From positions 30,911,349-30,975,348 of the forward strand of contig NC_091147.1 of NCBI RefSeq assembly GCF_041381155.1: a stretch of DNA of 64,000 bases. Reading direction: 5' to 3'. The translations under genes were made by a program, and so were the position numbers. This document shows positions 34,925 through 49,900 of this stretch, piece by piece (position 1 is the stretch's first letter; the number at the start of each line of letters is the position of its first letter). The notes below the pieces were generated by a model, which saw nothing but the letters and a program-made list of their open reading frames with translations, did no database searches and had not been told where the DNA came from. This stretch comes from Argopecten irradians. Lineage: Eukaryota; Mollusca; Bivalvia; Pectinida; Pectinidae.

Positions 34925-37900
34925 TTACGGTGACAGAGCGCTGTATTGACATGGTGGTACATGTTATTACTGTGGGCAGAGCGCTGTATCGACATGGTGG
35001 TACATGTTAGTATGGTGGCAGAGCGCTGTATCGACATGGTGGTACATGTTATTATAGTGGCAGAGCGCTGTATCGACATGGTGGTACATGTTATTACGGT
35101 GACAGAGCGCTATATTGACATGGCGGTACATGTTATTACGGTAGCATAGCGCTGTATCGACATGGTGATACATGTTATTATGGTGACAGAGCACTGTATC
35201 GACTTGGGGGTACATGATAATACGGTAGCAGAACGCTGTATCGACATGGGGGTACATTTTATTACGGTGGCAGAGCGCTGTACCGACATAATGGTACATG
35301 TTATTACAGTGGCAGAGCGCTGTATCGACATGGTGGTATATGTTATTACGGTGGCAGAGCACTATATCGACATGGTGGTAAATGTTATTACGGTGGCACA
35401 TCTCTGTATCGACATGGTGGTACATGTTATTACGGTGGCAGAGCGCTGTATCGACACGGGGGTACAAGTTATTACTGTGGCAGAGCACTGTATCGACATG
35501 GTGGTAACTGTTATTACAGCGGCAGAGCTCTGTATCGACATGGTGATACATGTTATTATGGTGACAGAGCGCTGTGTCGACATGGGGGGGTTACATATTA
35601 TTACGATGGCAGAGCGCTGTATCGACATGGCGGTACATGTTATTACGGTGACAGAGCGCTGTATCGACATGGTGGTACATGTTATTACGGTGGCAGAGCG
35701 CTGTATCGACTTGAGAGTACATATTATTATGGTGGCAGAAAGCTGTATCGACATGGGGTTACATGTTATTACGGTGGTAGAGCGCTGTATCGACATGGTG
35801 GTACATGTTATTACGGTGACAGAGCGCTGTATCGACAAGGGGTTACATGTTATTAAGGTGGCAGAGCGCTGTATCGACATGGTGGTACATGTTATTACAA
35901 TGGCAGATCGCTGTATCGACATGATGGTACATGTTATTACGATGGCAGAGCGCTGTTTCGACATGATGGTACATGTTAGTACGGTGACAGAGCGCTGTAT
36001 CGACATTGGGTTACATGTTATTACGGTGGCATAGCGCTGTATCGACATGGTGGTATATGTTATTACTGTGGCAGAGCGCTGTACCGACATGGTGGTACAT
36101 GTTATTATGGTGACAGAGCGATGTATCGACATGGTGGTACATGTTATTACGGTGGCAGAGCGCTGTACCGACATGGTGGTACATGTTATTATGGTGACAG
36201 AGCGATGTATCGACATGGTGGTACATGTTATTACGGTGGCATAGCGCTGTATCGACATGGTGGTATATGTTATTACTGTGGCAGAGCGCTGTACCGACAT
36301 GGTGGTACATGTTATTACGGTGGCAGAGCGCTGTATCGACATGGTGGTACATGTTATTACGGTGGCAGAGCGCTGTATCGACATGGTGGTATATGTTATT
36401 ACGGTGGCAGAGCACTATATCGACATGGTGGTAAATGTTATTACGCGGGCACATCTTTGTATCGACATGGTGGTACATGTTATTACGGTGGCAGAGCGCT
36501 GTATCGACACGGGGGTACATGTTATTACTGTGGCAGAGCGCTGTACCGACATGGTGGTACATGTTATTACGGTGGCAGAGCGCTGTATCGACACGGGGGT
36601 ACGTGTTATTACTGTGGCAGAGCACTGTATCGACATGGTGGTAAATGTTATTACGGCGACAGAGCTCTGTATCGACATGGTGATACATGTTATTACGGTG
36701 GCAGAGTGCTGTGTCGACATGGCGGTACATGTTATTACGGTGACAGAGCGCTGTATCGACATGGTGGTACATGTTATTACGGTGGCAGAGCGCTGTATCG
36801 ACATGGGAGTACATATTATTATGGTGGCAGAACGCTGTATCGACATGGGGTTACATGTTATTACGGTGGCAGAGCGCTGTATCGACATGGTGGTACATGT
36901 TATTACGGTGACAGAGCGCTGTATCGACATGGGGTTACATGTTATTAAGGTGGCAGAGCGCTGTATCGACATGGTGGTACATGTTATTACAATGGCAGAT
37001 CGCTGTATCGACATGATGGTACATGTTATTACGATGGCAGAGCGCTGTTTCGACATGATGGTACATGTTAGTACGGTGACAGAGCGCTGTATCGACATTG
37101 GGTTACATGTTATTACGGTGGCAGAGCGCTGTATCGACATGGTGGTACATGTTATTACGGTGATAGAGCGCTGTATCGACATGGTGATACATTTTATAAC
37201 TGTGGCAGAGCGCTGTATCGACATGGTGGTACATGTTAGTATGGTGCCAGAGCGCTGTATATCGACATGGTGGTACATGTTATTATAGTGGCAGAGCGCG
37301 GTATCGACATGGTGGTACATGTTATTACGGTGACAGAGCGCTGTATTGACATGGCAGTACATGTTATTACGGTAGCATAGCGCTGTATCGACATGGTGGT
37401 ACATGTTATTATGGTGGCAGAGCACTGTATCGACATGGTGGTACATGTTATTACGGTGGCAGAGCGCTGTATCGACATGGTGATGCATGTTATTATGGTG
37501 GCAGAGCACTGTATCGACTTGGTGGAACATGTTATTACGGTGGCATAGCGCTGTATCGATATGGTGGTACATGTTATTATAGTGGCAGAGCGCTGTATCG
37601 ACATGGGGTTTCATGTTATTACGGTGGCAGAGCGCTGTATCGACATGAGGTTACATGGTATTACGATGGCAGAGTGCTGTATCGACATTGGGGTACATGT
37701 TAATACGGTAGCAGAACGCTGTATCGACATGGGGGTACATTTTATTACGGTGGCAGAGCGCTGTATCGACATAATGGTACATGTTATTACAGTGGCATAG
37801 CGCTGTATCGACATGGTGGTATATGTTATTACGGTGGCAGAGCACTATATCGACATGGTGGTAAATGTTATTACGGTGGCACATCTCTGTATCGACAAGG

Positions 37901-40900
37901 TGGTACATGTAATTACCTTGGCAGAGCGCTGTATCGACACGGAGGTTCATGTTATTACTGTGGCAGAGCGCTGTACCGACATGGTGGTACATGTTATTAC
38001 GGTGGCAGAGCGCTGTATCGACACGGGGGTACGTGTTATTACTGTGGCAGAGCACTGTATCGACATGGTGGTAAATGTTATTACGGCGACAGAGCTCTGT
38101 ATCGACATGGTGATACATGTTATTATGGTGACAGAGCGCTGTGTTGACATGGGGGGTTACATGTTATTACGGTGGCAGAGCGCTGTATCGACATGGCGGT
38201 ACATGTTATTACGGTGGCAGCGGGTGTATCGACATGGGAGTACATATTTTTATGATGGCAGAACGCTATATCGATATGGGGTTACATGTTATTAAGGTGG
38301 CAGAGCGCTGTATCGACATGGTGGTACATGTTATTACTGTGGCAGAGCGCTGTATCGACATGGTGGTACATGTTAGTATGGTGGCAGAGCGCTGTATCGA
38401 CATGGTGGTACATGTTATTATAGTGGCAGAGCGCGGTATCGACATGGTGGTACGTGTTATTACGGTGACAGAGCGCTGTATTGACATGGCAGTACATGTT
38501 ATTACGGTAGCATAGCGCTGTATTGACATGGTAGTACATGTTATTATGTTGGCAGAGCACTGTATCGACATGGTGGTACATGTTATTATAGTGGCAGAGC
38601 GCTGTATCGACATAGGGTTTCATGTTATTACGGTGGCAGAGCGCTATATCGACATGGGGTTACATGGTATTACGGTGGCAGAGTGCTGTATCGACATTGG
38701 GGTACATGTTAATACGGTAGCAGAACGCTGTATCGACATGGGGGTACATGTTATTACGGTGACAGAGCGCTGTATCGACATAATGGTACATGTTATTACA
38801 GTGGGAGAGCGCCGTGTCGACATGGGGGGTTACATGCTATTACGATGGCAGAGCGCTGTATTGACATGGCGGTACATGTTATTACGGTGACAGAGCGCTG
38901 TATCGACATGGTGGTACATGTTATTACGGTGGCAGAGCGCTGTATCGATTTGGGAGTACATATTATTATGGTGGCAGAACGCTATATCGACATGGGGTTA
39001 CATGTTATTACGGTGGTAGAGCGCTGTATCGACTTGGTGGTACATGTTATTATGGTGGCCTAGCGCTGTATCGACATGGTGGTACATATTATTATAGTGG
39101 CAGAGCGCTGTACCGACATGGGGTTTCATGTTATTACGGTGGCAGAGCGCTGTATCGACATGGGGTTACATGTTATTACGGTGGTAGAGCGCTGTATCGA
39201 CTTGGTGGTACATGTTATTATGGTGGCCTAGCGCTGTATCGACATGGTGGTACATATTATTATAGTGGCAGAGCGCTGTACCGACATGGGGTTTCATGTT
39301 ATTACGGTGGCAGAGCGCTGTATCGACATGGGGTTACATGGTATTACGGTGGCAGAGTGCTGTATCGACATTGGGGTACATGTTAATACGGTAGCAGAAC
39401 GCTGTATCGACATGGGGGTACATTTTATTACGGTGGCAGAGCGCTGTATCGACATAATGGTACATGTTATTACAGTGGCAGAGCGCCGTGTCGACATGGG
39501 GGTTACATGCTATTACGATGGCAGAGCGCTGTATCGACATGGCGGTACATGTTATTACGGTGACAGAGCGCTGTATCGACATGGTGGTACATGTTATTAC
39601 GGTGGCAGAGCGCTGTATCGATTTGGGAGTACATATTATTATGGTGGCAGAACGCTGTATCGACATAGGGTTACATGTTATTACGGTGGTAGAGCGCTGT
39701 ATCGACATGGTGGTACATGTTATTACGATGACAGAGCGATGTATCGACATGGGTTTACATGTTATAAAGGTGACAGAGCGCTGTATCGACATGGTGGTAC
39801 ATGTTATTACAATGGCAGATCGCTGTATCGACATGATGGTACATGTTATTTCGATGGCAGAGCGCTGTTTCGACATGATGGTACATGTTAGTACGGTGAC
39901 AGAGCGCTGTATCGACATGGTGGTACATGTTATTACAGTGGGAGAGCGCCGTGTCGACATGGGGGGTTACATGCTATTACGATGGCAGAGCGCTGTATTG
40001 ACATGGCGGTACATGTTATTACGGTGACAGAGCGCTGTATCGACATGGTGGTACATGTTATTACAGTGGCAGAGCGCTGTATTGATTTGGGAGTACATAT
40101 TATTATGGTGGCAGAACGCTGTATCGACATGGGGTTACATGTTATTACGGTGGTAGAGCGCTGTATCGACTTGGTGGTACATGTTATTACTGTGGCATAG
40201 CGCTGTATCGACATGGTGGTACATGTTATTATAGTGGCAGAGCGCTGTACCGACATGGGGTTTCATGTTATTACGGTGGCAGAGCGCTGTATCGACATGG
40301 GGTTACATGGTATTACGGTGGCAGAGTGCTGTATCGACATTGGGGTACATGTTAATACGGTAGCAGAACGCTGTATCGATATGGGGGTACATTTTATTAC
40401 GGTGGCAGAGCGCTGTATCGACATAATGGTACATGTTATTACAGTGGCAGAGCGCCGTGTCGACATGGGGGGTTACATGCTATTACGATGGCAGAGCGCT
40501 GTATCGACATGGCGGTACATGTTATTACGGTGACAGAGCGCTGTATCGACATGGTGGTACATGTTATTACGGTGGCAGAGCGCTGTATCGATTTGGGAGT
40601 ACATATTATTATGGTGGCAGAACGCTGTATCGACATGGGGTTACATGTTATTACGGTGGTAGAGCGCTGTATCGACATGGTGGTACATGTTATTACGATG
40701 ACAGAGCGATGTATCGACATGGGGTTACATGTTATAAAGGTGACAGAGCGCTGTATCGACATGGTGGTACATGTTATTACAATGGCAGATCGCTGTATCG
40801 ACATGATGGTACATCTTATTTCGATGGCAGAGCGCTGTTTCGACATGATGGTACATGTTAGTACGGTGACAGAGCGCTGTATCGACATGGTAGTACATGT

Positions 40901-43900
40901 TAATACGGTGGCAAAGCGCTGTATCGACATGGTGGTACACGTTATTACGGTGGCAAAGCGCTGTATCGACATGGAGATACATGTTATTATGGTGAAAGAG
41001 CGCCGTGTCGACATGGGGGTTACATGTTATTACGATGGCAAAGCGCTGTATCGACATGGCAGTACATGTTATTACGGTGGCAGAGCGCCGTATCGAATTG
41101 GTGTTACATGTTATTACGGTGGCAGAGCGCTGTATCGACTTGGGAGTACATATTATTATGGTGGCAGAACGCTGTATCGACATTGGGTTACATGTTATAA
41201 CGGTGGTAGAGCGCTGTATCGACATGGTGTTACATGTTATTACAATGACAGAGCGCTGTATCGACTTGGGAGTACATATTATTATGGTGGCAGAACGCTG
41301 TATCGACATTGGGTTACATATTATAACGGTGGTAGAGCGCTGTATCGACATGGTGGTACATGTTATTACAATGACAGAGCGCTGTATCGACATGGGGTTA
41401 CATGTTATTACGGTGGCAGAGCGCTGTATCGGCATGGTGGTACATGTTATTACGGTGGCAAAGCGCTGTATCGACATTGGGTTACATGTTATAACGGTGG
41501 TAGAGCGCTGTATCGACATGGTGGTACATGTTATTACAATGACAGAGCGCTGTATCGACATGGGGTTACATGTTATTACGGTGGCAGAGCGCTGTATCGA
41601 CATGGTGGTACATGTTATTACGGTGGCAAAGCGCTGTATCGACATGGTGGTACATGTTATTACGGTGGCAAAGCGCTGTATCGACATGGTGGTACATGTT
41701 ATTACGGTGGCATAGCGCTGTAACGACATGGTGGTACATGTTATTATGGTGACAGAGCGCTGTACCGACTTGGTGGTACATGTTATTATGGTGACAGAGC
41801 GATGTATCGACATGGTGGTACATGTAATTACGGTGGCATAGCGTTGTATCGACATGGTGGTACATGTTATAATGGCGGCATAGCGCTGTAACGACATGGT
41901 GGTACATGTTGTTATGGTGACAGAGCGCTGTACCGACATGGTGATACATCTTATTATGGTGACAGAGCGATGTATCGACATGGTGGTATATGTTATTATG
42001 GTGCAGAACACTATATCGACATGGTGGTAAATGTTATTACGGTGGCACATCTCTATCGACATGGTGGTATATGTTATTACTGTTTCAGAGCGCTGTACCG
42101 ACTTCGTGGTACATGTTATTACGGTGGCAGAGCGCTGTATCGACATGGTGGTACATGTTATTACAGTGGCAGAGCGCTGTATCGACATGGTGGTATATGT
42201 TATTACGGTGGCACATCTCTATCGACATGGTGGTACATGTTATTACGGTTTCAGAGCGCTGTATCGACACGGGGGTTCATGTTATTACTGTGGCAGAGCG
42301 CTGTACCGACATGGTCGTACATGTTATTACGGTGGCAGAGCGCTGTATCGGCACGGGGGTACGTGTTATTACTGTGGCAGAGCACTGAATCGACATGGTG
42401 GTAAATATTATTACGGTGACAGAGCTCTGTATTGACATGGTGATACATGTTATTATGGTGGCAGAGCACTGTATCGACATGGGGTTACATGTTATTACGG
42501 TGGCAGAGCGCTGTATCTACATGGTGGTACATGTTATTAAGGTGGCAGATAGCTGTATCAACATGATGGTACATGTTATTACGATGGCAGAGCGCTGTTT
42601 CGACATGATGGTACATGTTAGTACGATGACAAAGCGCTGTATCGACATTGGGTTACATGTTATTACGGTGGCAGAGCGCTGTATCGACATGGTGGTACAT
42701 GTTATTACGGTGGCAAAGCGCTGTATCTACATGATTGTAAATGTTATTACGGTGACAGAGCGCTGTACCTACATGGTGGTACATGTTCTTATGGTGACAG
42801 AGCGCTGTACCAACTTGGTGGTACATGTTATTATGGTGACAGAGCGCTGTATCGACATGGTGGTACATGTTATTACGGTGACAGAGCGCTGTACCGACAT
42901 GGTGGTACATGTTATTACGGTGACAGAGCGCTGTACCGACATAATGGTACATGTTATTATGGTGATAGAGCGCTGTACCGACTTGGTGGTACATGTTATT
43001 ATGGTGACAGAGCGCTGTACCGACATGGTGGTACATGTTATAATGGTGATAGAGCGATGTACCGACTTGGTGGTACATGTTATTATGGTGACAGAGCGCT
43101 GTATCGACATGGTGGTACATGTTATTATGGTGATAGAGCGCTGTACCGACATGGTGGTACATATAATTATGGTGACAGAGCGATGTATCGACATAATGGT
43201 ACATGTTATTACAGTGGGAGAGCGCCGTGTCGACATGGGGGGTTACATGCTATTACGATGGCAGAGCGCTGTATCGACATGGCGGTACATGTTATTACGG
43301 TGACAGAGCGCTGTATCGACATGGTGGTACATGTTATTACGGTGGCAGAGCGCTGTATCGACATGGGAGTACATATTATTATGGTGGCAGAACGCTGTAT
43401 CGACATGGGGTTACATGTTATTACGGTGGCAGAGCGCTGTATCGACATGGTGGTACATGTTATTACGGTGACAGAGCGCTGTATCGACATGGGGTACATG
43501 TTATTAAGGTGACAGAGCGCTGTATCGACATGGTGGTACATGTTATTACAATGGCAGATCGCTGTATCGACATGATGGTACATGTTACGATTACAGTGGC
43601 AGAGCGCTGTTTCGACATGATGGTACATGTTAGTACGGTGACAGAGCGCTGTATCGACATGGTGGTACATGTTATTATGGTGACAGAGCGCTGTGTCGAC
43701 ATGGGGGGTTACATGCTATTACGGTGGCAGAGCGCTGTATCGACATGGTGGTACATGTTATTACGGTGACAGAGCGCTGTATCGACATGGTGGTACATGT
43801 TATTACGGTGGCAGAGCGCTGTATCGACATGGGAGTACATATTATTATGGTGTCAGAACGCTGTATCGACATGGGGTTACATGTTATTACGGTGGCAGAG

Positions 43901-46900
43901 CGCTGTATCGACATGGTGGTACATGTTATTACGGTGGCAGAGCGCTGTATCGACATGGTGGTACATGTTATTATGGTGGCAGAGCGCTGTACCGACATGG
44001 GGTTACATGTTATTACGGTGGCAGAGCGCTGTATCGACATGGGGTTACATGGTATTACGGTGGCAGAGCGCTGTATCGACATGGGGGTACATGTTATTAC
44101 GGTGGCAGAGCGCTGTATCGACATGGTGGTACATGTTATTACGGTGGCAGAGCGCTGTATCGACATAATGGTACATGTTATTATGGTGACAGAGCGCTGT
44201 GTCGACATGGGGGGTTACATGTTATTACGGTGGCAGAGCGCTGTATCGACATGGTGGTACATGTTATTACGGTGACAGAGCGCTGTATCGACATGGTGGT
44301 ACATGTTATTACAATGGCAGAGCGCTGTATCGACATGATGGTACATGTTATTATGGTGGCAGAGCGCTGTATCGACATGGGGTTACATGTTATTACGGTG
44401 GCAGAGCGCTGTACCGACATGGTGGTACATGTTATTATGGTGACAGAGCGATGTATCGACATGGGGTTACATGTTATTACGGTGACAGAGCGCTGTATCG
44501 ACATGGGAGTACATGTTATTACAATGGCAGATCGCTGTATCGACATGATGGAACATGTTATTATGATGGCAGAGCGCTGTTTCGACATGATGGTACATGT
44601 TAGTACGGTGACAGAGCGCTGTATCGACATGGTGGTACATGTTATTACGGTGGCAAAGCGGTGTATCGACATGGTGGTACATGTTATTACGGCGGCAGAG
44701 TTCTGTATCGACATGGTGATACATGTTATTATGGTGATAGAGCGCTGTGTCGACATGGGGGTTACATGTTATTACGATGGCATAGCGCTGTATCGACATG
44801 GCGGTACATGTTATTACGGTGCCAAGCGCTGTATCGACATAGTGGTACATGTTATTACGGTGGCAGAGCGCTGTATCGACATGGGAGTACATCTTATTAT
44901 GGTGTCAGAACGCTGTATCGACATGGGGTTACATGTTATTACGGTGGCAGAGCGCTGTATCGACATGGTGATACATGTTATTACGGTGGCAGAGCGCTGT
45001 ATCGACATGGGAGTACATATTATTATGGTGGCAGAACGCTGTATCGACATGGTGTTACATGTTATTACGGTGGCAGAGCGCTGTATCGACATGGTGGTAC
45101 ATGTTATTACGGTGACAGAGCGCTGTATCGACATGGGGTACATGTTATTACGGTGGCAGAGCGCTGTATCGACATGGTGGTACATGTTATTACGGTGGCA
45201 GAGCGCTGTATCGACATTGGGTTACATGTTATTACGGTGGCAGAGCGCTGTATCGACATGGTGGTACATGTTATTACGGTGGCAAAGCGCTGTATCGACA
45301 TGGTGGTACATGTTATTACGGTGACAGAGCGCTGTACCGACATGGTGGTACATGTTATTATGGTGACAGAGCGCTGTATCGACATGGTGGTACATGTTAT
45401 TATGGTGACAGAGCGCTGTATCGACATGGTGGTACATGTTATTATGGTGACAGAGCGCTGTATCGACATGGTGGTACATGTTATTACGATGGCAGAGCGC
45501 TGTTTCGACATGATGGTACATGTTAGTACGATGACAAAGCGCTGTATCGACATGGTGGTACATGTTATTATGGTGGCAGAGCGCTGTATCGACATGGTGG
45601 TACATGTTATTACGGTGGCAAAGCGCTGTATCTACATGATTGTACATGTTATTACGGTGACAGAGCGCTGTACCGACATGGTGGTACATGTTATTATGGT
45701 GACAGAGCGCTGTATCGACATGGTGGTACATGTTATTATGGTGACAGAGCGCTGTATCGACATGGTGGTACATGTTATTACGGTGACAGAGCGCTGTACC
45801 GACATGGTGGTACATGTTATTATGGTGACAGAGCGCTGTATCGACATGATGGTACATGTTATTATGGTGGCAGAGCGCTGTACCGACTTGGTGGTACATG
45901 TTATTATGGTGACAGAGCGCTGTACCGACATGGTGGTACATGTTATTATGGTGACAGAGCGCTGTACCGACATGGTGGTACATGTTATTATGGTGACAGA
46001 GCGCTGTATCGACATGGTGGTACATGTTATTATGGTGGCAGAGCGCTGTACCGACATGGTGGTACATGTTATTATGGTGACAGAGCGATGTATCGACATG
46101 GTGGTACATGTTATTACGGTGGCAGAGCGCTGTATCGACATGGTGGTACATGTTATTACGGTGGCAGAGCGCTGTATCGACATGGTGGTACATGTTATTA
46201 CGGTGGCAGAGCGCTGTATCGACATGGTGGTACATGTTATTACGGTGGCAGAGCGCTGTATCGACATGGTGGTACATGTTATTATGGTGGCAGAGCGCTG
46301 TATCGACATGGGGTTACATGTTATTACGGTGGCATAGCGCTGTATCGACATGGTGGTACATGTTATTACGATGACAGAGCGATGTATCGACATGGGTTTA
46401 CATGTTATAAAGGTGACAGAGCGCTGTATCGACATGGTGGTACATGTTATTATGGTGACAGAGCGCTGTACCGACTTGGTGGTACATGTTATTTCAATGG
46501 CATAGCGCTGTATCGACATGATGGTACATGTTTTTACGGTGAAAGAGCGCTGTACCGACATGGTGGTACATGTTATTATGGTGACAGAGCGATGTATCGA
46601 CATGGGGGTTACATGTTATTACGATGGCAGAGCGCTGTATCGACATGGTGGTACATGTTATTACGGTGACAGAGCGCTGTATCGACATGGTGGTACATGT
46701 TATTACGGTGGCAGAGCGCTGTATCGACATGGTGGTACATGTTATTATGGTGTCAGAACGCTGTATCGACATGGGGTTACATGTTATTACGGTGGCAGAG
46801 CGCTGTATCGACATGGTGGTACATGTTATTACGGTGGCAGAGCGCTGTATCGACATGGTGGTACATGTTATTACGGTGGCAGAGCGCTGTATCGACATGG

Positions 46901-49900
46901 TGGTACATGTTATTATGGTGACAGAGCGATGTATCGACATGGGGTTACATGTTATTACGGTGGCAGAGCGCTGTATCGACATGGTGGTACATGTTATTAC
47001 TGTGGCAGAGCGCTGTATCGACATGGTGGTACATTTTTAGGATGGTGACAGAGCGCTGTATCGACATGATGGTACATGTCATTACAGTGGTGACAGAGCG
47101 CTGTGTTGACATGGGGGGTTACATGTTATTACGGTGGCAGAGCGCTGTATCGACATGGTGGTACATGTTATTACGGTGACAGAGTGCTGTATCGACATGG
47201 GAGTACATGTTATTACAATGGCAGATCGCTGTATCGACATGATGGTACATGTTATTATGGTGGCAGAGCGCTGTATCGACATGGTGGTACATGTTATTAC
47301 GGTGACAGAGCGCTGTATCGACATGGTGGTACATGTTATTACGGTGACAGAGCGATGTACCGACATGGTGGTACATGTTATTACGGTGACAGAGCGCTGT
47401 ATCGACATGGTGGTACATGTTATTACAATGGCAGATCGCTGTATCGACATGATGGTACATGTTATTACGATGGCAGAGCGCTGTTTCGACATGATGGTAC
47501 ATGTTAGTACGGTGACAGAGCGCTGTATCGACATGGTGGTACATGTTATTACGGTGGCAGAGCGCTGTATCGACATGGTGGTACATGTTATTACGGTGGC
47601 AAAGCGCTGTATCGACATGGTGATACATGTTATTATGGTGACAGAGCGCTGTGTCGACATGGGGGGTTACATGTTATTACGATGGCAGAGCGCTGTATCG
47701 ACATGGCGGTACATGTTATTACGGTGGCAGAGCGCTGTATCGACATGGTGGTACATGTTATTACGGTGGCAGAGCGCTGTATCGACATGGTGGTACATGT
47801 TATTATGGTGGCAGAGCGCTGTATCGACATGGGGTTACATGTTATTACGGTGGCAGAGCGCTGTATCGACATGGTGGTACATGTTATTACGGTGACAGAG
47901 CGCTGTATCGACATGGTGGTACATGTTATTATGGTGGCAGAGCGCTGTATCGACATTGGGTTACATGTTTATTACGGTGACAGAGCGCTGTATCGACATG
48001 GTGGTACATGTTATTATGGTGACAGAGCGATGTATCGACATGGGGTTACATGTTATTACGGTGGCAGAGCGCTGTATCGACATGGTGGTACATGTTATTA
48101 CGGTGGCAGAGCGCTGTATCGACATGGTGGTACATGTTATTACGGTGGCAGAGCGCTGTATCGACATGGTGGTACATGTTATTACGGTGACAGAGCGCTG
48201 TATCGACATGGGGGTACATGTTATTACGGTGGCAGAGCGCTGTATCGACATGGTGGTACATGTTATTACGGTGGCAGAGCGCTGTATCGACATGGTGGTA
48301 CATGTTATTACGGTGGCAAAGCGCTGTATCGACATGGTGGTACATGTTATTACGGTGGCAGAGCGCTGTAACGACATGGTGGTACATGTTATTATGGTGA
48401 CAGAGCGCTGTACCGACATGGTGGTACATGTTATTATGGTGACAGAGCGATGTATCGACATGGGGTTACATGTTATTACGGTGGCATAGCGCTGTATCGA
48501 CATGGTGGTACATGTTATTATGGTGGCAGAGCGCTGTATCGACATGGTGGTACATGTTATTATGGTGACAGAGCGCTGTATCGACATGGTGGTACATGTT
48601 ATTATGGTGACAGAGCGCTGTATCGACATGGTGGTATATGTTATTATGGTGCAGAGCACTATATCGACATGGTGGTAAATGTTATTACGGTGGCAGAGCG
48701 CTGTATCGACATGGTGGTACATGTTATTACGGTGGCAGAGCGCTGTATCGACATGGTGGTACATGTTATTACGGTGGCAGAGCGCTGTATCGACATGGTG
48801 GTACATGTTATTATGGTGGCAGAGCGCTGTATCGACATGGTGGTACATGTTATTACGGTGGCACATCTCTATCGACATGGTGGTACATGTTATTACGGTT
48901 TCAGAGCGCTGTATCGACACGGGGGTTCATGTTATTACTGTGGCAGAGCGCTGTACCGACATGGTCGTACATGTTATTACGGTGGCAGAGCGCTGTATCG
49001 GCACGGGGGTACGTGTTATTACTGTGGCAGAGCGCTGTATCGACATGGTGGTAAATGTTATTACGGCGACAGAGCTCTGTATCGACATGGTGATACATGT
49101 TATTATGGTGGCAGAGCACTGTATCGACATGGGGTTACATGTTATTACGGTGGCAGAGCGCTGTATCTACATGGTGGTACATGTTATTAAGGTGGCAGAG
49201 CGCTGTATCGACATGGTGGTACATGTTATTACGGTGGCAGAGCGCTGTATCGACATGATGGTACATGTTATTACGGTGACAGAGCGCTGTATCGACATTG
49301 GGTTACATGTTATTACGGTGGCAGAGCGCTGTATCGACATGGTGGTACATGTTATTACGGTGGCAAAGCGCTGTATCGACATGGTGGTACATGTTATTAC
49401 GGTGACAGAGCGCTGTACCGACATGGTGGTACATGTTATTATGGTGACAGAGCGCTGTACCGACATGGTGGTACATGTTATTATGGTGACAGAGCGCTGT
49501 ATCGACATGGTGGTACATGTTATTACGGTGGCAGAGCGCTGTATCGACATGGTGGTACATGTTATTACGGTGACAGAGCGCTGTACCGACATGGTGGTAC
49601 ATGTTATTATGGTGACAGAGCGCTGTATCGACATGGTGGTACATGTTATTATGGTGACAGAGCGCTGTATCGACATGGTGGTACATGTTATTATGGTGAC
49701 AGAGCGCTGTATCGACATGGTGGTACATGTTATTATGGTGACAGAGCGCTGTATCGACATGGTGGTACATGTTATTATGGTGACAGAGCGCTGTACCGAC
49801 ATGGTGGTACATGTTATTATGGTGACAGAGCGATGTATCGACATGGTGGTACATGTTATTATGGTGGCAGAGCGCTGTGTACCGACATGGTGGTACATGT

